From positions 248,001-312,000 of the forward strand of contig JBGALI010000001.1 of NCBI GenBank assembly GCA_044223975.1: a stretch of 64,000 nucleotides of DNA, written 5' to 3'. The DNA comes from CAZCPB01 sp044223975 (GTDB lineage: Bacteria; Planctomycetota; Phycisphaerae; Phycisphaerales; UBA1924). A program made the position numbers and the translations under genes. Shown one piece after another: positions 26,218 through 34,341 of the stretch; within the stretch, counting starts at the first letter, position 1, and every line of letters starts with the position of its first letter. Under the pieces are notes generated by a model, which ran no database searches, was not told the DNA's origin, and was given only the letters and a program-made list of their open reading frames with translations.

Positions 26218-27162
26218 TCAGGGCAGGTCGCGCGGGGCCGTGTTGGCGTGCCCGGGAGGGCGAACGAACGGGGAATACACGGTTTCTGCCGCGCGGCGGG
26301 CTCGGGCCAGGAGCTCGGGGTCGTCGCGGCGCACGAAGACACGGTTGGCGCCGATCCACATGACCTGTTCGTACCCCTGCGACGCGACGTGGTCGGCCAC
26401 CGCTCGATCATCGCCGAGGGACAGGTCTTCGATCACCAACGCACGCGGCTTGTAGCGGGCGAGGTCGAAGCCCTTCAGGACGTCCATCTCGCCGCCTTCG
26501 ACGTCGATCGAGGCGAAGTCGACCCGGCCCACGCCCGCGTTCTCGAGCTCGCGATTGAGGCAGGTGAAGGGAACTTCGACACGTTTGGTCGCCGCGCCGG
26601 CGCGTTCCAGTCCCTTCACGTGCTCGGTGAGCATGCCCTCGTGCTCGCGGTACGCGCTGAGCTGATGCTCGGAGTCGACGGGGACCACGAACGTGGTGGT
26701 GCCCGTAGCGCCGGCGGGGCCGAGCGCGCCGTGCACGACGGTCGAGCCGGGACGCGCCTTGCGGCACTCTTCGAAACGTTCCGGGATCGGCTCGACGAGC
26801 AAGCCGGTCCAGCCAAGCGCTTCAAAGATCCAGGTTACGCTGTTACGGCGGCCGTCGAGAGCGCCGGCCTCGATGTACACGCCCTGGGTCTGCGGGAAGA
26901 ACAAATCGAAGAGGAGTACATCCTCACCCCACTCGGAGCGGAATTCGAGTGGGAGGCGGGGTTGGACGGCTCGCTGGCGGCACTCGAGGGCAACCAGCCG
27001 GTCGTAGACCTGCTTCTGCACCCGCAGGTGCGCCTCGGGCCCCACGTAGAGCGACCGACGCGAGCGGCGCAGCAGGCGGGACAGGCGCCGGGCGTGGATC
27101 ACCTGGACGGCGGCGAGGACGACGAGACCGGCGATCAACGCGATGATCAGAGCGTCGCTCAT
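26218..27162 (-). CDS. FkbM-family methyltransferase
   Basis: 314 aa with one N-terminal membrane anchor (about 3-22) followed by basic residues. Residues 70-280 form a class I SAM-dependent methyltransferase of the FkbM group: WGEDVLLFDLFFPQ, VYIEAGALDGRRNS (SAM-binding glycine loop), LLVEPIPERFE and FASIDVEGGEMDVLKGF. The family methylates sugars or other small molecules; location next to glycosyltransferases suggests glycan O-methylation. Start at 27162 is just after a -10-like TACACT, with no Shine-Dalgarno. Confidence 0.82.
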   Translation of the reverse strand: MSDALIIALIAGLVVLAAVQVIHARRLSRLLRRSRRSLYVGPEAHLRVQKQVYDRLVALECRQRAVQPRLPLEFRSEWGEDVLLFDLFFPQTQGVYIEAGALDGRRNSVTWIFEALGWTGLLVEPIPERFEECRKARPGSTVVHGALGPAGATGTTTFVVPVDSEHQLSAYREHEGMLTEHVKGLERAGAATKRVEVPFTCLNRELENAGVGRVDFASIDVEGGEMDVLKGFDLARYKPRALVIEDLSLGDDRAVADHVASQGYEQVMWIGANRVFVRRDDPELLARARRAAETVYSPFVRPPGHANTAPRDLP

Positions 27163-27172
27163 GCGAGGCGGC

Positions 27173-27178
27173 AGTGTA
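27173..27178 (-). promoter_or_regulatory. -10-like element close to the FkbM start
   Basis: TACACT preceded by CCGG on the minus strand, 10 nt before the ATG at 27162. One of the repeated GGTA-type elements; implies a leaderless or near-leaderless mRNA. Confidence 0.45.
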
Positions 27179-27193
27179 CCGGGGTTGCGGCGA

Positions 27194-28117
27194 TCAGGCT
27201 TCGGCGCCGACGCCCTGCTTGAGATACCGCAGGAACCGCTTCCAGCGCCGGCGCGGCGTGCCCGTGAAGCAATACCGCTGCGTCCAGCGGTCGGCATCTT
27301 CGTGGCAGGCGATGGCGGGCGGGCTTTGCAGGGGGAAGTCCATCTCATGAACGGGGAGCCCCGCGAAGGGCGACCGCCCGCCGACGTGCGTGCCCGTGCC
27401 GTCGAATCCGATGTTGGTGACGAGATTGCGTGCGGGACAGATTGACAGGCCGTCGCGCCGCCACGAACTGAAGACCCACGGGATGTCCCAGGTGTTCAGG
27501 CGTCCGTCGCAGCACATCTGGAACCAGAGCGTCCAGAAAAGACGGTCCTCGAACGACGGGAAGCGGGAGCGAAGCCAGTTGGAATCCCGGAGGGCGGGCC
27601 ATTGCGCCATCGTGCCGTCGTAGTGGGCCCAGGCGCGGCGCCAGGTCGCCCAGCCCCAGATGTGAACGAACCTGGTGAAGTAGTACGAGTGATCGAATCG
27701 CAGCCCACCGAGTTCGTTCGAGAAACCGTCGCCGGAAATGGTCATCACGCGATCGTCGCCGGCGTAACGGGCGAGCAGGTCGGCGCAGTACCGGAAGAAC
27801 GTCGGGTGCGGCAGGCAATCGTCCTCGAGAAACACGCACGAGTCGACGTGCCGGAACACCTCGGTGATGCCCGACCCGATGCGCTCCCGGCAGCCGAGGT
27901 TGGTCTCGCTGAAGATCCGCACGACTTCGCAAGGCCAATCGACCGTGTCGAACAGGGCGCGCACGGAACGGGTGGCTTCCACCTCGCCGGGCCTGTCGGG
28001 CCGGGCGCCGTCGGCGACCACGAAGAGCGTGCGCGGGCGTGCGGCGCGGACGGCTTCGAGCACGCGGGCCGTGTGGGCCGGCCGGTTGAACACGAGCATG
28101 GTGACGGGGGCATCCAC
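27194..28117 (-). CDS. Glycosyltransferase (GT2-like, HlpA-type)
   Basis: 307 aa, cytoplasmic, no membrane segment. N-terminal MLVFNRPAHTARVLEAV and the acidic EDDCLPHP around residue 100 suit a GT-A fold with metal binding, and WGWATWRRAWAHYD near 155 is characteristic of the family sometimes annotated as HlpA. Substrate unknown. Start is GTG at 28117, with a TAGCAT element 6 nt upstream. Shares a 63-bp divergent gap with the GT4 gene at 28181. Confidence 0.78.
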   Translation of the reverse strand: MDAPVTMLVFNRPAHTARVLEAVRAARPRTLFVVADGARPDRPGEVEATRSVRALFDTVDWPCEVVRIFSETNLGCRERIGSGITEVFRHVDSCVFLEDDCLPHPTFFRYCADLLARYAGDDRVMTISGDGFSNELGGLRFDHSYYFTRFVHIWGWATWRRAWAHYDGTMAQWPALRDSNWLRSRFPSFEDRLFWTLWFQMCCDGRLNTWDIPWVFSSWRRDGLSICPARNLVTNIGFDGTGTHVGGRSPFAGLPVHEMDFPLQSPPAIACHEDADRWTQRYCFTGTPRRRWKRFLRYLKQGVGAEA

Positions 28118-28123
28118 GCGCGG

Positions 28124-28129
28124 ATGCTA
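28124..28129 (-). promoter_or_regulatory. -10-like element close to the GT2-like start
   Basis: TAGCAT preceded by CGGG on the minus strand, 6 nt before the GTG at 28117. Predicts a leaderless transcript. Confidence 0.4.
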
Positions 28130-28166
28130 CCCGGGGGGTGTGATTCGTGCCGCGGGCGCATGCCGG

Positions 28167-28172
28167 TACACT
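28167..28172 (+). promoter_or_regulatory. -10-like element close to the GT4 start
   Basis: TACACT preceded by CCGG, 8 nt before the ATG at 28181. With the minus-strand element at 28124 it makes a compact divergent pair in a 63-bp gap. Confidence 0.45.
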
Positions 28173-28180
28173 CTCCGCGC

Positions 28181-29269
28181 ATGCGTGTGCTCTATGACGG
28201 AGTGGCGTTCCAGAACGCGCACCAGCGCGGTGTTCAGCGGGTCTTCCGCGAGTTGATCGGGCGGTTGCCGCGGGATGTCGAGGCAACGCTGGCACTCACG
28301 GGACCGGCGCGGAGCGAACTGCCCACCGGGGCAAGGGTGATTCGCGCGGGGGTCCCCATGGCTGGCCTACTGCCGCGCCGACTCCGGAGCATGGTCCAAG
28401 CCCGGCTGGCGCCGATCGGTCTGGGGCGTGCCGCGGCATCGTGCGATGTCTTCCATTCGACGTACTACACGCTTCCGCCGCGGGGCTTGCCGTCGGTGGT
28501 GCACGTGCACGACATGATCGTGGAGCGGTTCGTGGACCTGTTCCAGGGCAAGTGGGTGGCGGAAGAGATAGAGCGCAAGCGAGGGTCGATCGAGGCGGCG
28601 ACCCGGATCATCGCGGTGTCGAACGCCACGGCACGCGAGCTGGCTCACTTCTACCCCGGAGTGCGCGAGAAGATCACGACCGTGCACCTTGCCGGCGGGC
28701 ACGTCGCCGACGCGGGGGCCGGCGAACCGGCGCGTCCGCGCGAGCGATTTGCGTTGTACGTGGGCGACCGTGGTTTGTACAAGAACTTCCAGGTGGTGCT
28801 GGACGCGATGGAATCGGAGCGTTGGCCATCGGGCGTCGGATTGACGGTCGTTGGCCCGCCGTGGAAGGCCAACGAGGCGCTCCGCGTCGAGCGGCTCGGG
28901 CGCTCGCGTCGCATCGTGCACGGCGGGCGTGTGTCGGACCAGGAGCTTGCACGGTTGTACCGTGCCGCGACGTGCGTGGTGGTGCCATCAGTCGTGGAAG
29001 GATTCGGGTTGCCTGTTCTGGAGGCGCAGCAGGCTAGAGCGCCGCTGGTGTGCAGCGACATCGAGGTGTTCCGAGAGGTCGCTGGCGAGGGGGCGATCTT
29101 CTTTGATCCGCACCGGCCGGACCAGCTCGCCGAGCGGATCGGCGCGGCGATGGATCCGGCGATGAGTGCCCGGTTGGCCGAGAGTGGGGCGCGAAATCAG
29201 GCGCGATTCTCGTGGGATCGGGCGATAACGGAAACGGTCGCCGTGTACCGGTCGGTGTGCCAGGCGTAG
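28181..29269 (+). CDS. Glycosyltransferase family 4
   Basis: 362 aa GT-B enzyme. GT4 features: HSTYYTLPPRGLPSVVHVHDM, AVSNATARELAHFY, a donor-binding segment GDRGLYKNF, and the C-terminal EX7E motif in VVEGFGLPVLEAQ followed by APLVCSDIEVFREVAGEGAIFFDP. Likely adds a hexose or deoxyhexose in surface polysaccharide synthesis; exact donor unknown. No signal peptide. ATG at 28181 chosen because the Rossmann strand MRVLYDGVAF starts there and a -10 element sits 8 nt upstream. Confidence 0.88.
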   Translation: MRVLYDGVAFQNAHQRGVQRVFRELIGRLPRDVEATLALTGPARSELPTGARVIRAGVPMAGLLPRRLRSMVQARLAPIGLGRAAASCDVFHSTYYTLPPRGLPSVVHVHDMIVERFVDLFQGKWVAEEIERKRGSIEAATRIIAVSNATARELAHFYPGVREKITTVHLAGGHVADAGAGEPARPRERFALYVGDRGLYKNFQVVLDAMESERWPSGVGLTVVGPPWKANEALRVERLGRSRRIVHGGRVSDQELARLYRAATCVVVPSVVEGFGLPVLEAQQARAPLVCSDIEVFREVAGEGAIFFDPHRPDQLAERIGAAMDPAMSARLAESGARNQARFSWDRAITETVAVYRSVCQA

Positions 29270-29281
29270 ATCAGAATTGCG

Positions 29282-30268
29282 TCAGTCGATCCGCCGCGAC
29301 CACTCGGGAAGATTGCGCGCGATCCACTCGACCAGGCGAAGGTCGCCGAGCGCGCGACGCCGTGCCTCGGCCATGGCCTCGAGGCGGCGTTCCCACAGGC
29401 CCGGGTCGGCCAGGGCCTGCTGCACCACCCGAACGCCCTCGGCATCGAGCGATGGGATTCGCACGAACGCTTCGGGCGGTATGAGCCGATCGGCGGCCCG
29501 CGAGCCGAAGTAGAGGGGGAGTGCCCAGCACGCCAGGGCGTCCCAGAGCTTCTCCGAGACGTACAAATCGCCTTCGGCGAAATTCTCGATCACGAGGGCG
29601 AAGCGAGAGGGACGGAGGATGTTGCCCTTGCAGGCGATCGGACCGCGTGAACCGGTTTCGGCGGGGAGGCCGCGCCCGAATATTTCGACGGGCACGTTGG
29701 CCGCGCGCAGCGCAAGGTAGAAGTCGAGGCGTGCTCGGTGTCCGGCGGTCAGCCTCTTTCCAGACGGCATGCCCGACGAGATGGCGGCAAGCGGAACGGG
29801 CTTTTCGGGGGGCGAGAGAGCGCGAAGCGTGTGCACGTCCCACTCGATACTCCACATCGAGGGCAGCGTGATAGGGTGCGTGGCGCGGGGGTCGGGCGCG
29901 TACACGCGCGCGGCGTGTCGGCGTGCGACGTCGTACCAGTAGTCCGGGATCAAGGAGGGCGGCTCGTAGAACAGGACCGTGGTGGACGCCGCGTCGCGCC
30001 CGAGCCGGTCGAACGCGTGGCGCATCCGCAGAGGCGTGGTGGAACGGCGGAGGGCCTTGTAGAGGTATCGGCGCCAACCGCCCGCGCGTCGAACGCCGCC
30101 GGGTGGGGAAGGCCAGTTCATGATGAAGGCGTGCGGAGCCGTCCGGTCCCAGCGCGCGAGCTGGATCGGGCCGTGGCGGCCGGCGCTGCCGTCGCACTGA
30201 TTCCAGAGGTAGTCGGCGTCCTGGGCAAGCTCGTTGAAAAGTCCGACGCGCGTCGGTGCTGGCGGCAT
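29282..30268 (-). CDS. Glycosyltransferase family 10 (fucosyltransferase-like)
   Basis: 328 aa. The C-terminal half has the alpha-1,3-fucosyltransferase (GT10) pattern: RFALVIENFAEGDLYVSEKLWDAL, then ALPLYFGSRAADRLIPPEAFV, corresponding to the FxxxxEN and EKL donor-binding motifs. N-terminal half begins with a short GLFNELAQDADY strand. No signal peptide. The stop is 13 bp from the convergent GT4 stop. ATG at 30268 with TATACT 6 nt upstream; an apparent longer reading frame upstream is intergenic sequence. Confidence 0.82.
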   Translation of the reverse strand: MPPAPTRVGLFNELAQDADYLWNQCDGSAGRHGPIQLARWDRTAPHAFIMNWPSPPGGVRRAGGWRRYLYKALRRSTTPLRMRHAFDRLGRDAASTTVLFYEPPSLIPDYWYDVARRHAARVYAPDPRATHPITLPSMWSIEWDVHTLRALSPPEKPVPLAAISSGMPSGKRLTAGHRARLDFYLALRAANVPVEIFGRGLPAETGSRGPIACKGNILRPSRFALVIENFAEGDLYVSEKLWDALACWALPLYFGSRAADRLIPPEAFVRIPSLDAEGVRVVQQALADPGLWERRLEAMAEARRRALGDLRLVEWIARNLPEWSRRID

Positions 30269-30274
30269 CGGGGC

Positions 30275-30280
30275 AGTATA
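30275..30280 (-). promoter_or_regulatory. -10-like element close to the GT10 start
   Basis: TATACT preceded by CCG on the minus strand, 6 nt before the ATG at 30268. A strong match to the repeated GGTA-type element. Confidence 0.5.
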
Positions 30281-30438
30281 CGGGGAATGGTTGCGGCGAA
30301 TGTCGGCGCACCCGCTGCCACACCTGCCCCGACGGATGTTCGGCCAAGGCGGTACGCTCGGACGCGGTGCCTTTCGATTATGGTGCCGCGGGCAGGGCGA
30401 ACGGATCGAGCGAGCATGAGCAGAGCGCGGCGAACAAC

Positions 30439-32430
30439 ATGGCACGCATCGGGGGGCCGTCCGTGAGCGACGCTCCATCGCCGAGGCAACTCATGGCCGG
30501 CATCGTGGCGCGACGCGAGTCCGGTGTCGCGCTGGTGCTCGTTGCACTTCTCGCCGGCGTCGGTCTCACCAATCCCGCCTTTGTGTCGCCGGGCTCAGTG
30601 TCCAGCATGCTCGGAGACTGCGCTCCCGCGGTGATCGTGGTCTGCGGGATCACGCTCGTGATTCTTGTCGGCGAGATCGACGTTTCGGTCGGGTCGCTCT
30701 TCGGCATGCTCGCGGCAACGCTGGGGGTGCTCGCGTCGCCAGAACGGGCTGGATGGCCGACGGGGCTGGCGGTGCTCGCGGTGCTCGGTGCGGGGTTGCT
30801 GGTCGGGCTGTTGAACGGCGTGCTGGTCGGCTTGGCGCGGGTCCCGTCGATCATCGTCACGCTCGGCATAATGGCGGTGTTGCGCGGTGGGGCGGAGTTG
30901 GCGCTCGGAGGACGGTGGATTGCCGAACTCCCCGCCCCGCTCCGGGCGGTAGGAACCGGCAGTTGGCTCGGCCTTTCGTTCTCGGTGTGGACCGCCGCGG
31001 TGGTCGCGATCGGCGCTGTCGTACTGACGCGTTGCACACGCTTCGGCCTGTGTCTCTACGCGGTGGGAGGGAACGCTGAGGCGGCAGGGCACGCGGGAAT
31101 CCGCTCGGGGCTCGCCAAGGTTGGCGCGTTCACCATCACGGGCGGGCTCGTGGCGGTCGCGGTAATCGTGTCGGTGCCGCAGCTCCCCAAGATCGAGTCG
31201 GGGCTGGGGATTGGGCTCGAACTCCTGGCGATCAGCGCGGCGGTGGTGGGCGGCGTGTCGGTCCGTGGCGGAGTGGGCACGATCGGCGGCGCGGTGCTCG
31301 CGGCGGTGCTGCTCAGCACGGTGCGGAGCGCGCTCTTGTTCCTGAAGCTCGGTGCCGACGCGGCGTTCTGGGAACGGGCGGTGCAGGGGGCGTTCATCCT
31401 GGGCGCGGTGGCGATTGATCACCTCGCACGTCCCGGGCACGTGCGGGGTTCGGAGTCGACAGTTCAGGAGAGCGGTCCGTGGCGCGGCGCTTCGGTGCGC
31501 CACGCGGCAATGCTCTGCCTGCTCCTGGCGGGGCTTCTTGCGGTGGCGGGCGCGACGACGCAGGGCTTTGTGGGCGGCGCGGCACAGATGGAGTTGCTCT
31601 CGCAGGCCAGCGAGCTGGCGTTGCTTGCCGCGCCGATGGCGTTGGTCATGCTCACCGGCGGGATCGATCTCTCGGTCGGCTCGATCATGGCACTGGCCGC
31701 GGTTGTCACGGGCATGTCGTTCGAGCGGGGCCTGGGGGTGTGGCCATCGTGCGGGCTGGGCGTGCTGACCGGCGCGGCGTGCGGGTTCGTGAACGGGACG
31801 CTCGTCTCTCGCGCCAAGATGCACCCCTTGATCGTGACGCTCGCGACCATGGCGCTGTTCAGAGGGCTCGCCGAGGGTGTGAGCGGTGCGCGACCGGTAT
31901 CGGGGTTCCCCGCGACGCTCACCGACCTCGGCGGGCGAAGCCTGGGCCCGATCCCGATGGTGGTCGTGCCCGCGGTTGTCGCTCTGTTGATCGCGTGGGT
32001 CGCCTTGCGCTTCACGGTCGCGGGATGGATGGTGCGTGCGGTCGGGTTCAACGAGACGGCGTGCCGTTACGGGGCGCTGGCGGTCGATCGCCTGAAGCTG
32101 TGGCTGTACGCGTTGAGCGGAGCGTGCGCCGGCGTCGCGGCGATCCTCCTGATCATCCGCCGGAACACCGCCAAGGCCGACGCGGGGCTGGGCATTGAGC
32201 TCGACGTGATCACGGCGGTGGTGCTCGGAGGCGTGAGCGTCGCGGGCGGGCGAGGTTCGATCGCGGGGGTCGCGGTCGGGGTTCTGCTGCTCCACGAGCT
32301 GCGCCAGTACATCGGCTGGCGTTGGCAAAGCGATGAAGTGGTACCCCTCGTGATCGGGGCTGTGCTGATCATCGCGACGGTGGGAGGCAAGTTGGGACAG
32401 CGAAAAGCAAACAGGAAACAGCGAGCATGA
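30439..32430 (+). CDS. Fused tandem ABC sugar permease (RhaP-RhaQ-like)
   Basis: 663 aa, with two consecutive BPD_transp_2 permease domains of about 320 residues each. Each carries its own signature: GEIDVSVGS in the first half and GGIDLSVGS in the second; VGGVSVRGGVGTI and LGGVSVAGGRGSI repeat near the ends. Such permeases are normally two genes (RhaP, RhaQ in rhizobia; LsrC, LsrD in enterics); here they are one polypeptide. The neighbours are a sugar-binding lipoprotein and rhamnose enzymes, so L-rhamnose is the probable substrate. No matching ATPase is encoded in the window. Start at ATG 30439 is moderately sure; GTG 30463 is an alternative. Confidence 0.85.
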   Translation: MARIGGPSVSDAPSPRQLMAGIVARRESGVALVLVALLAGVGLTNPAFVSPGSVSSMLGDCAPAVIVVCGITLVILVGEIDVSVGSLFGMLAATLGVLASPERAGWPTGLAVLAVLGAGLLVGLLNGVLVGLARVPSIIVTLGIMAVLRGGAELALGGRWIAELPAPLRAVGTGSWLGLSFSVWTAAVVAIGAVVLTRCTRFGLCLYAVGGNAEAAGHAGIRSGLAKVGAFTITGGLVAVAVIVSVPQLPKIESGLGIGLELLAISAAVVGGVSVRGGVGTIGGAVLAAVLLSTVRSALLFLKLGADAAFWERAVQGAFILGAVAIDHLARPGHVRGSESTVQESGPWRGASVRHAAMLCLLLAGLLAVAGATTQGFVGGAAQMELLSQASELALLAAPMALVMLTGGIDLSVGSIMALAAVVTGMSFERGLGVWPSCGLGVLTGAACGFVNGTLVSRAKMHPLIVTLATMALFRGLAEGVSGARPVSGFPATLTDLGGRSLGPIPMVVVPAVVALLIAWVALRFTVAGWMVRAVGFNETACRYGALAVDRLKLWLYALSGACAGVAAILLIIRRNTAKADAGLGIELDVITAVVLGGVSVAGGRGSIAGVAVGVLLLHELRQYIGWRWQSDEVVPLVIGAVLIIATVGGKLGQRKANRKQRA

Positions 32431-32491
32431 GAGCGCGGCTTGGGAGCGACGCGGCATGCTCTGGCCTGCCACGTGATTCCAGTCGATTCGG

Positions 32492-32497
32492 TATCAT
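32492..32497 (+). promoter_or_regulatory. -10-like element close to the sugar-binding lipoprotein start
   Basis: TATCAT preceded by CGG, 6 nt before the ATG at 32504. Implies an internal leaderless promoter between the permease and binding-protein genes. Confidence 0.45.
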
Positions 32498-32503
32498 CGG
32501 TGC

Positions 32504-33568
32504 ATGAAGATTCGCAACTCCGTGGCCGCAATCGGTGCACTCGTACTTTCGTCGCTCTTGGCGTGCGAGAAAACTCCCGATGCCTCCAAGCCTGCCGCGC
32601 CGAAGGCGGCGGGGAGCGACGCCAAGCCCGCGGCATCGACAGGCAAGGAGACGATTTGCTTTCTGCCCAAGAAGAAAGGTTTGCCGTACTTCACGAGCTG
32701 CGCGGCGGGCGCGGAAGAGGCGGCCAAGGAACTGGGCATCGAACTGATTTATGACGGTCCGACCGACGGCTCGCCCGAGAAAGCCGCGTCGATGATCGAG
32801 CGGTGGACGCTCCAGGGCGTGCAGGCGATCTGCGTCTCGCCGAACGATCCCAACGTGCTGGCGCCGGCGATGAAGAAGGCTCGCGACAAGGGAATCCGTG
32901 TCCTGACGTGGGATGCCGACGGGTTGCCCGATGCCCGCGAGTTCATGGTCAGCCAGGCGACCAGCCAGGGGATTGGCGCGGCACTGGTCGACGCGATGGC
33001 GCGCGACCTTGGCGCCACCCCCGGCGGCGATTCGCCCACCGGCGATGTCGCCATCGTCACGGCCACACTGACTGCCGCGAACCAGAACGAGTGGATCACG
33101 TTCATGCGAGACCGCTTGAAGAGCTACCCGGGCCTGAAGCTCGTCGAGGTGAAGCCCAGCAACGAGGACCAGCGCCAGGCGTTCCAGGTGACGAAGGACC
33201 TGCTCAACGCGTACCCGAACCTGAAGGGCGTGTGGGGGATCAGTTCCGTCTCGTTCCCTGCCGCGGCGGAGGCGATCAAGCAGGGCGGAAAGGGCGGGCA
33301 GGTGCTGGTGACAGGCCTTTCGACGCCCAACGACATGAAGAGCTACGTGCACGACGGCACGGTGAAGAGCGTGATCCTCTGGAACACCAAGGACCTTGGC
33401 TACCTGACGATCCAGGCGGCGCACGCGGCGGTGAAGGGCGAGTTGAAAGCGGGGGCGACCACGCTGAAGGCGGGGCGTCTGGGGGAGAAAAAAGTGGAAG
33501 GGAACAAAGTGCAATTGGGGGACATACTGGTGTTCACCAAGGACAATATTGACCAGTTCGATTTCTAG
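32504..33568 (+). CDS. Rhamnose-type sugar-binding lipoprotein (RhaS/LsrB-like)
   Basis: 354 aa. N-terminal lipoprotein signal with SLLAC lipobox (Cys21) and a Lys/Ala/Pro linker. The domain at 45-345 is a periplasmic-binding-protein (type 1) fold: FLPKKKGLPYFTSCAAGAEE, then DGPTDGSPEKAASMIERWT and a conserved GVQAICVSPNDPNVL segment; this pattern is close to rhamnose and autoinducer-2 binding proteins. Next to the fused permease it supplies the transporter's extracytoplasmic component. Its stop shares CTAG with the convergent FKBP gene. Confidence 0.85.
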   Translation: MKIRNSVAAIGALVLSSLLACEKTPDASKPAAPKAAGSDAKPAASTGKETICFLPKKKGLPYFTSCAAGAEEAAKELGIELIYDGPTDGSPEKAASMIERWTLQGVQAICVSPNDPNVLAPAMKKARDKGIRVLTWDADGLPDAREFMVSQATSQGIGAALVDAMARDLGATPGGDSPTGDVAIVTATLTAANQNEWITFMRDRLKSYPGLKLVEVKPSNEDQRQAFQVTKDLLNAYPNLKGVWGISSVSFPAAAEAIKQGGKGGQVLVTGLSTPNDMKSYVHDGTVKSVILWNTKDLGYLTIQAAHAAVKGELKAGATTLKAGRLGEKKVEGNKVQLGDILVFTKDNIDQFDF

Positions 33569-33924
33569 AGGTCGCCGTCCTGTACTTCGACGCTCACAAG
33601 TTCAACAGCGAAAACAAGAATCGCGTCCGAGGGAATGGCGCCGGGTACACCGTCCTTTCCGTACGCCAGGTGCGGTGGCACGATCAGTCGACGGACGCCG
33701 CCGACCCGCATGCCTTCGAAACCGTATTGCAGGCCCGGGATGACAAATCGGTGCCTGAGATCAAACGTCCACAGGCCATCGGACGAATCAGGCTGGAGCG
33801 GTACGGGATCGCCACGGCGGAGCGTGCACGTGACTCGGGCTTTCACCACTGACCGCCGGGTAACTTCGGCACCGCTGCCCACGCGTTCGTCGGTAAATTC
33901 GATGCCGCCGCGGCCCTTTTTCAC
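33565..33924 (-). CDS. FKBP-type peptidyl-prolyl cis-trans isomerase
   Basis: 119 aa, no signal peptide: cytoplasmic-looking. FKBP active-site pattern: FVIPGLQYGFEGMRVGGVR and RLIVPPHLAYGKDGVPGAIP, then ILVFAVELVSV. GTG start at 33924. It is on the opposite strand inside the rhamnose region; its stop overlaps the convergent binding-protein stop in a CTAG. A -10-like TATGCT lies 6 nt upstream. Function in folding generally; its link to rhamnose is not evident. Confidence 0.87.
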   Translation of the reverse strand: MKKGRGGIEFTDERVGSGAEVTRRSVVKARVTCTLRRGDPVPLQPDSSDGLWTFDLRHRFVIPGLQYGFEGMRVGGVRRLIVPPHLAYGKDGVPGAIPSDAILVFAVELVSVEVQDGDL

Positions 33925-33930
33925 GGAGCC

Positions 33931-33936
33931 AGCATA
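33931..33936 (-). promoter_or_regulatory. -10-like element close to the FKBP start
   Basis: TATGCT on the minus strand, 6 nt before the GTG at 33924. Confidence 0.35.
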
Positions 33937-33971
33937 CCACGGCGTGTAAGCGTTGTGCCAACTATTCGGTC

Positions 33972-34280
33972 ATGCGCATCTGCTTCCACCTCCGCGTCAA
34001 GCCAGACCAGATCGCCGAGTACAAACGCCTGCATGGCGAGGTCTGGCCGGAGGTCCTCGCTGAACTCAAGGCCGCGGGCATACGCAACTACTCGATCTTC
34101 ATGTGGGAGGACGGGCACGAGTTTGGCGTGCTCGAGTGCGATGATTGGGCCGCGACGTGCCGGCGGCTGGGGGCGAGCACCGTGATGCGCCGCTGGGAGG
34201 AATTCATGGCGGGGTTTCTCGCGACGCCGATCGGGCCCGGCGGGCCGCGGCTTCTCGAGGAGGTGTTCCGGCTGGAATGA
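33972..34280 (+). CDS. rhaM: L-rhamnose mutarotase
   Basis: 102 aa. Interconverts alpha and beta anomers of L-rhamnose. Family motif EYKRLHGEVWPEVL contains catalytic-site His21, followed by RNYSIFMWEDGHEFGVLE and RRWEEFMAGFL. Full family length. No convincing Shine-Dalgarno. It precedes the isomerase by 61 bp, consistent with its role. Confidence 0.93.
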   Translation: MRICFHLRVKPDQIAEYKRLHGEVWPEVLAELKAAGIRNYSIFMWEDGHEFGVLECDDWAATCRRLGASTVMRRWEEFMAGFLATPIGPGGPRLLEEVFRLE

Positions 34281-34285
34281 TCCGG

Positions 34286-34291
34286 TATCCT
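34286..34291 (+). promoter_or_regulatory. Putative -10 element before the rhamnose isomerase
   Basis: TATCCT preceded by CCGG, predicting a start near 34298 and a leader of about 44 nt to the ATG at 34342. Confidence 0.3.
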
Positions 34292-34341
34292 CTCGGCGTT
34301 CTTCCGCTCGTCGCCCTCCCGCGCTCACTGGATGGACCGCA

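Noticed and set aside
30595..32472. 625-codon minus-strand reading frame opposite the permease
   Set aside because: Charged low-complexity shadow; the plus strand encodes two permease domains with repeated signatures.
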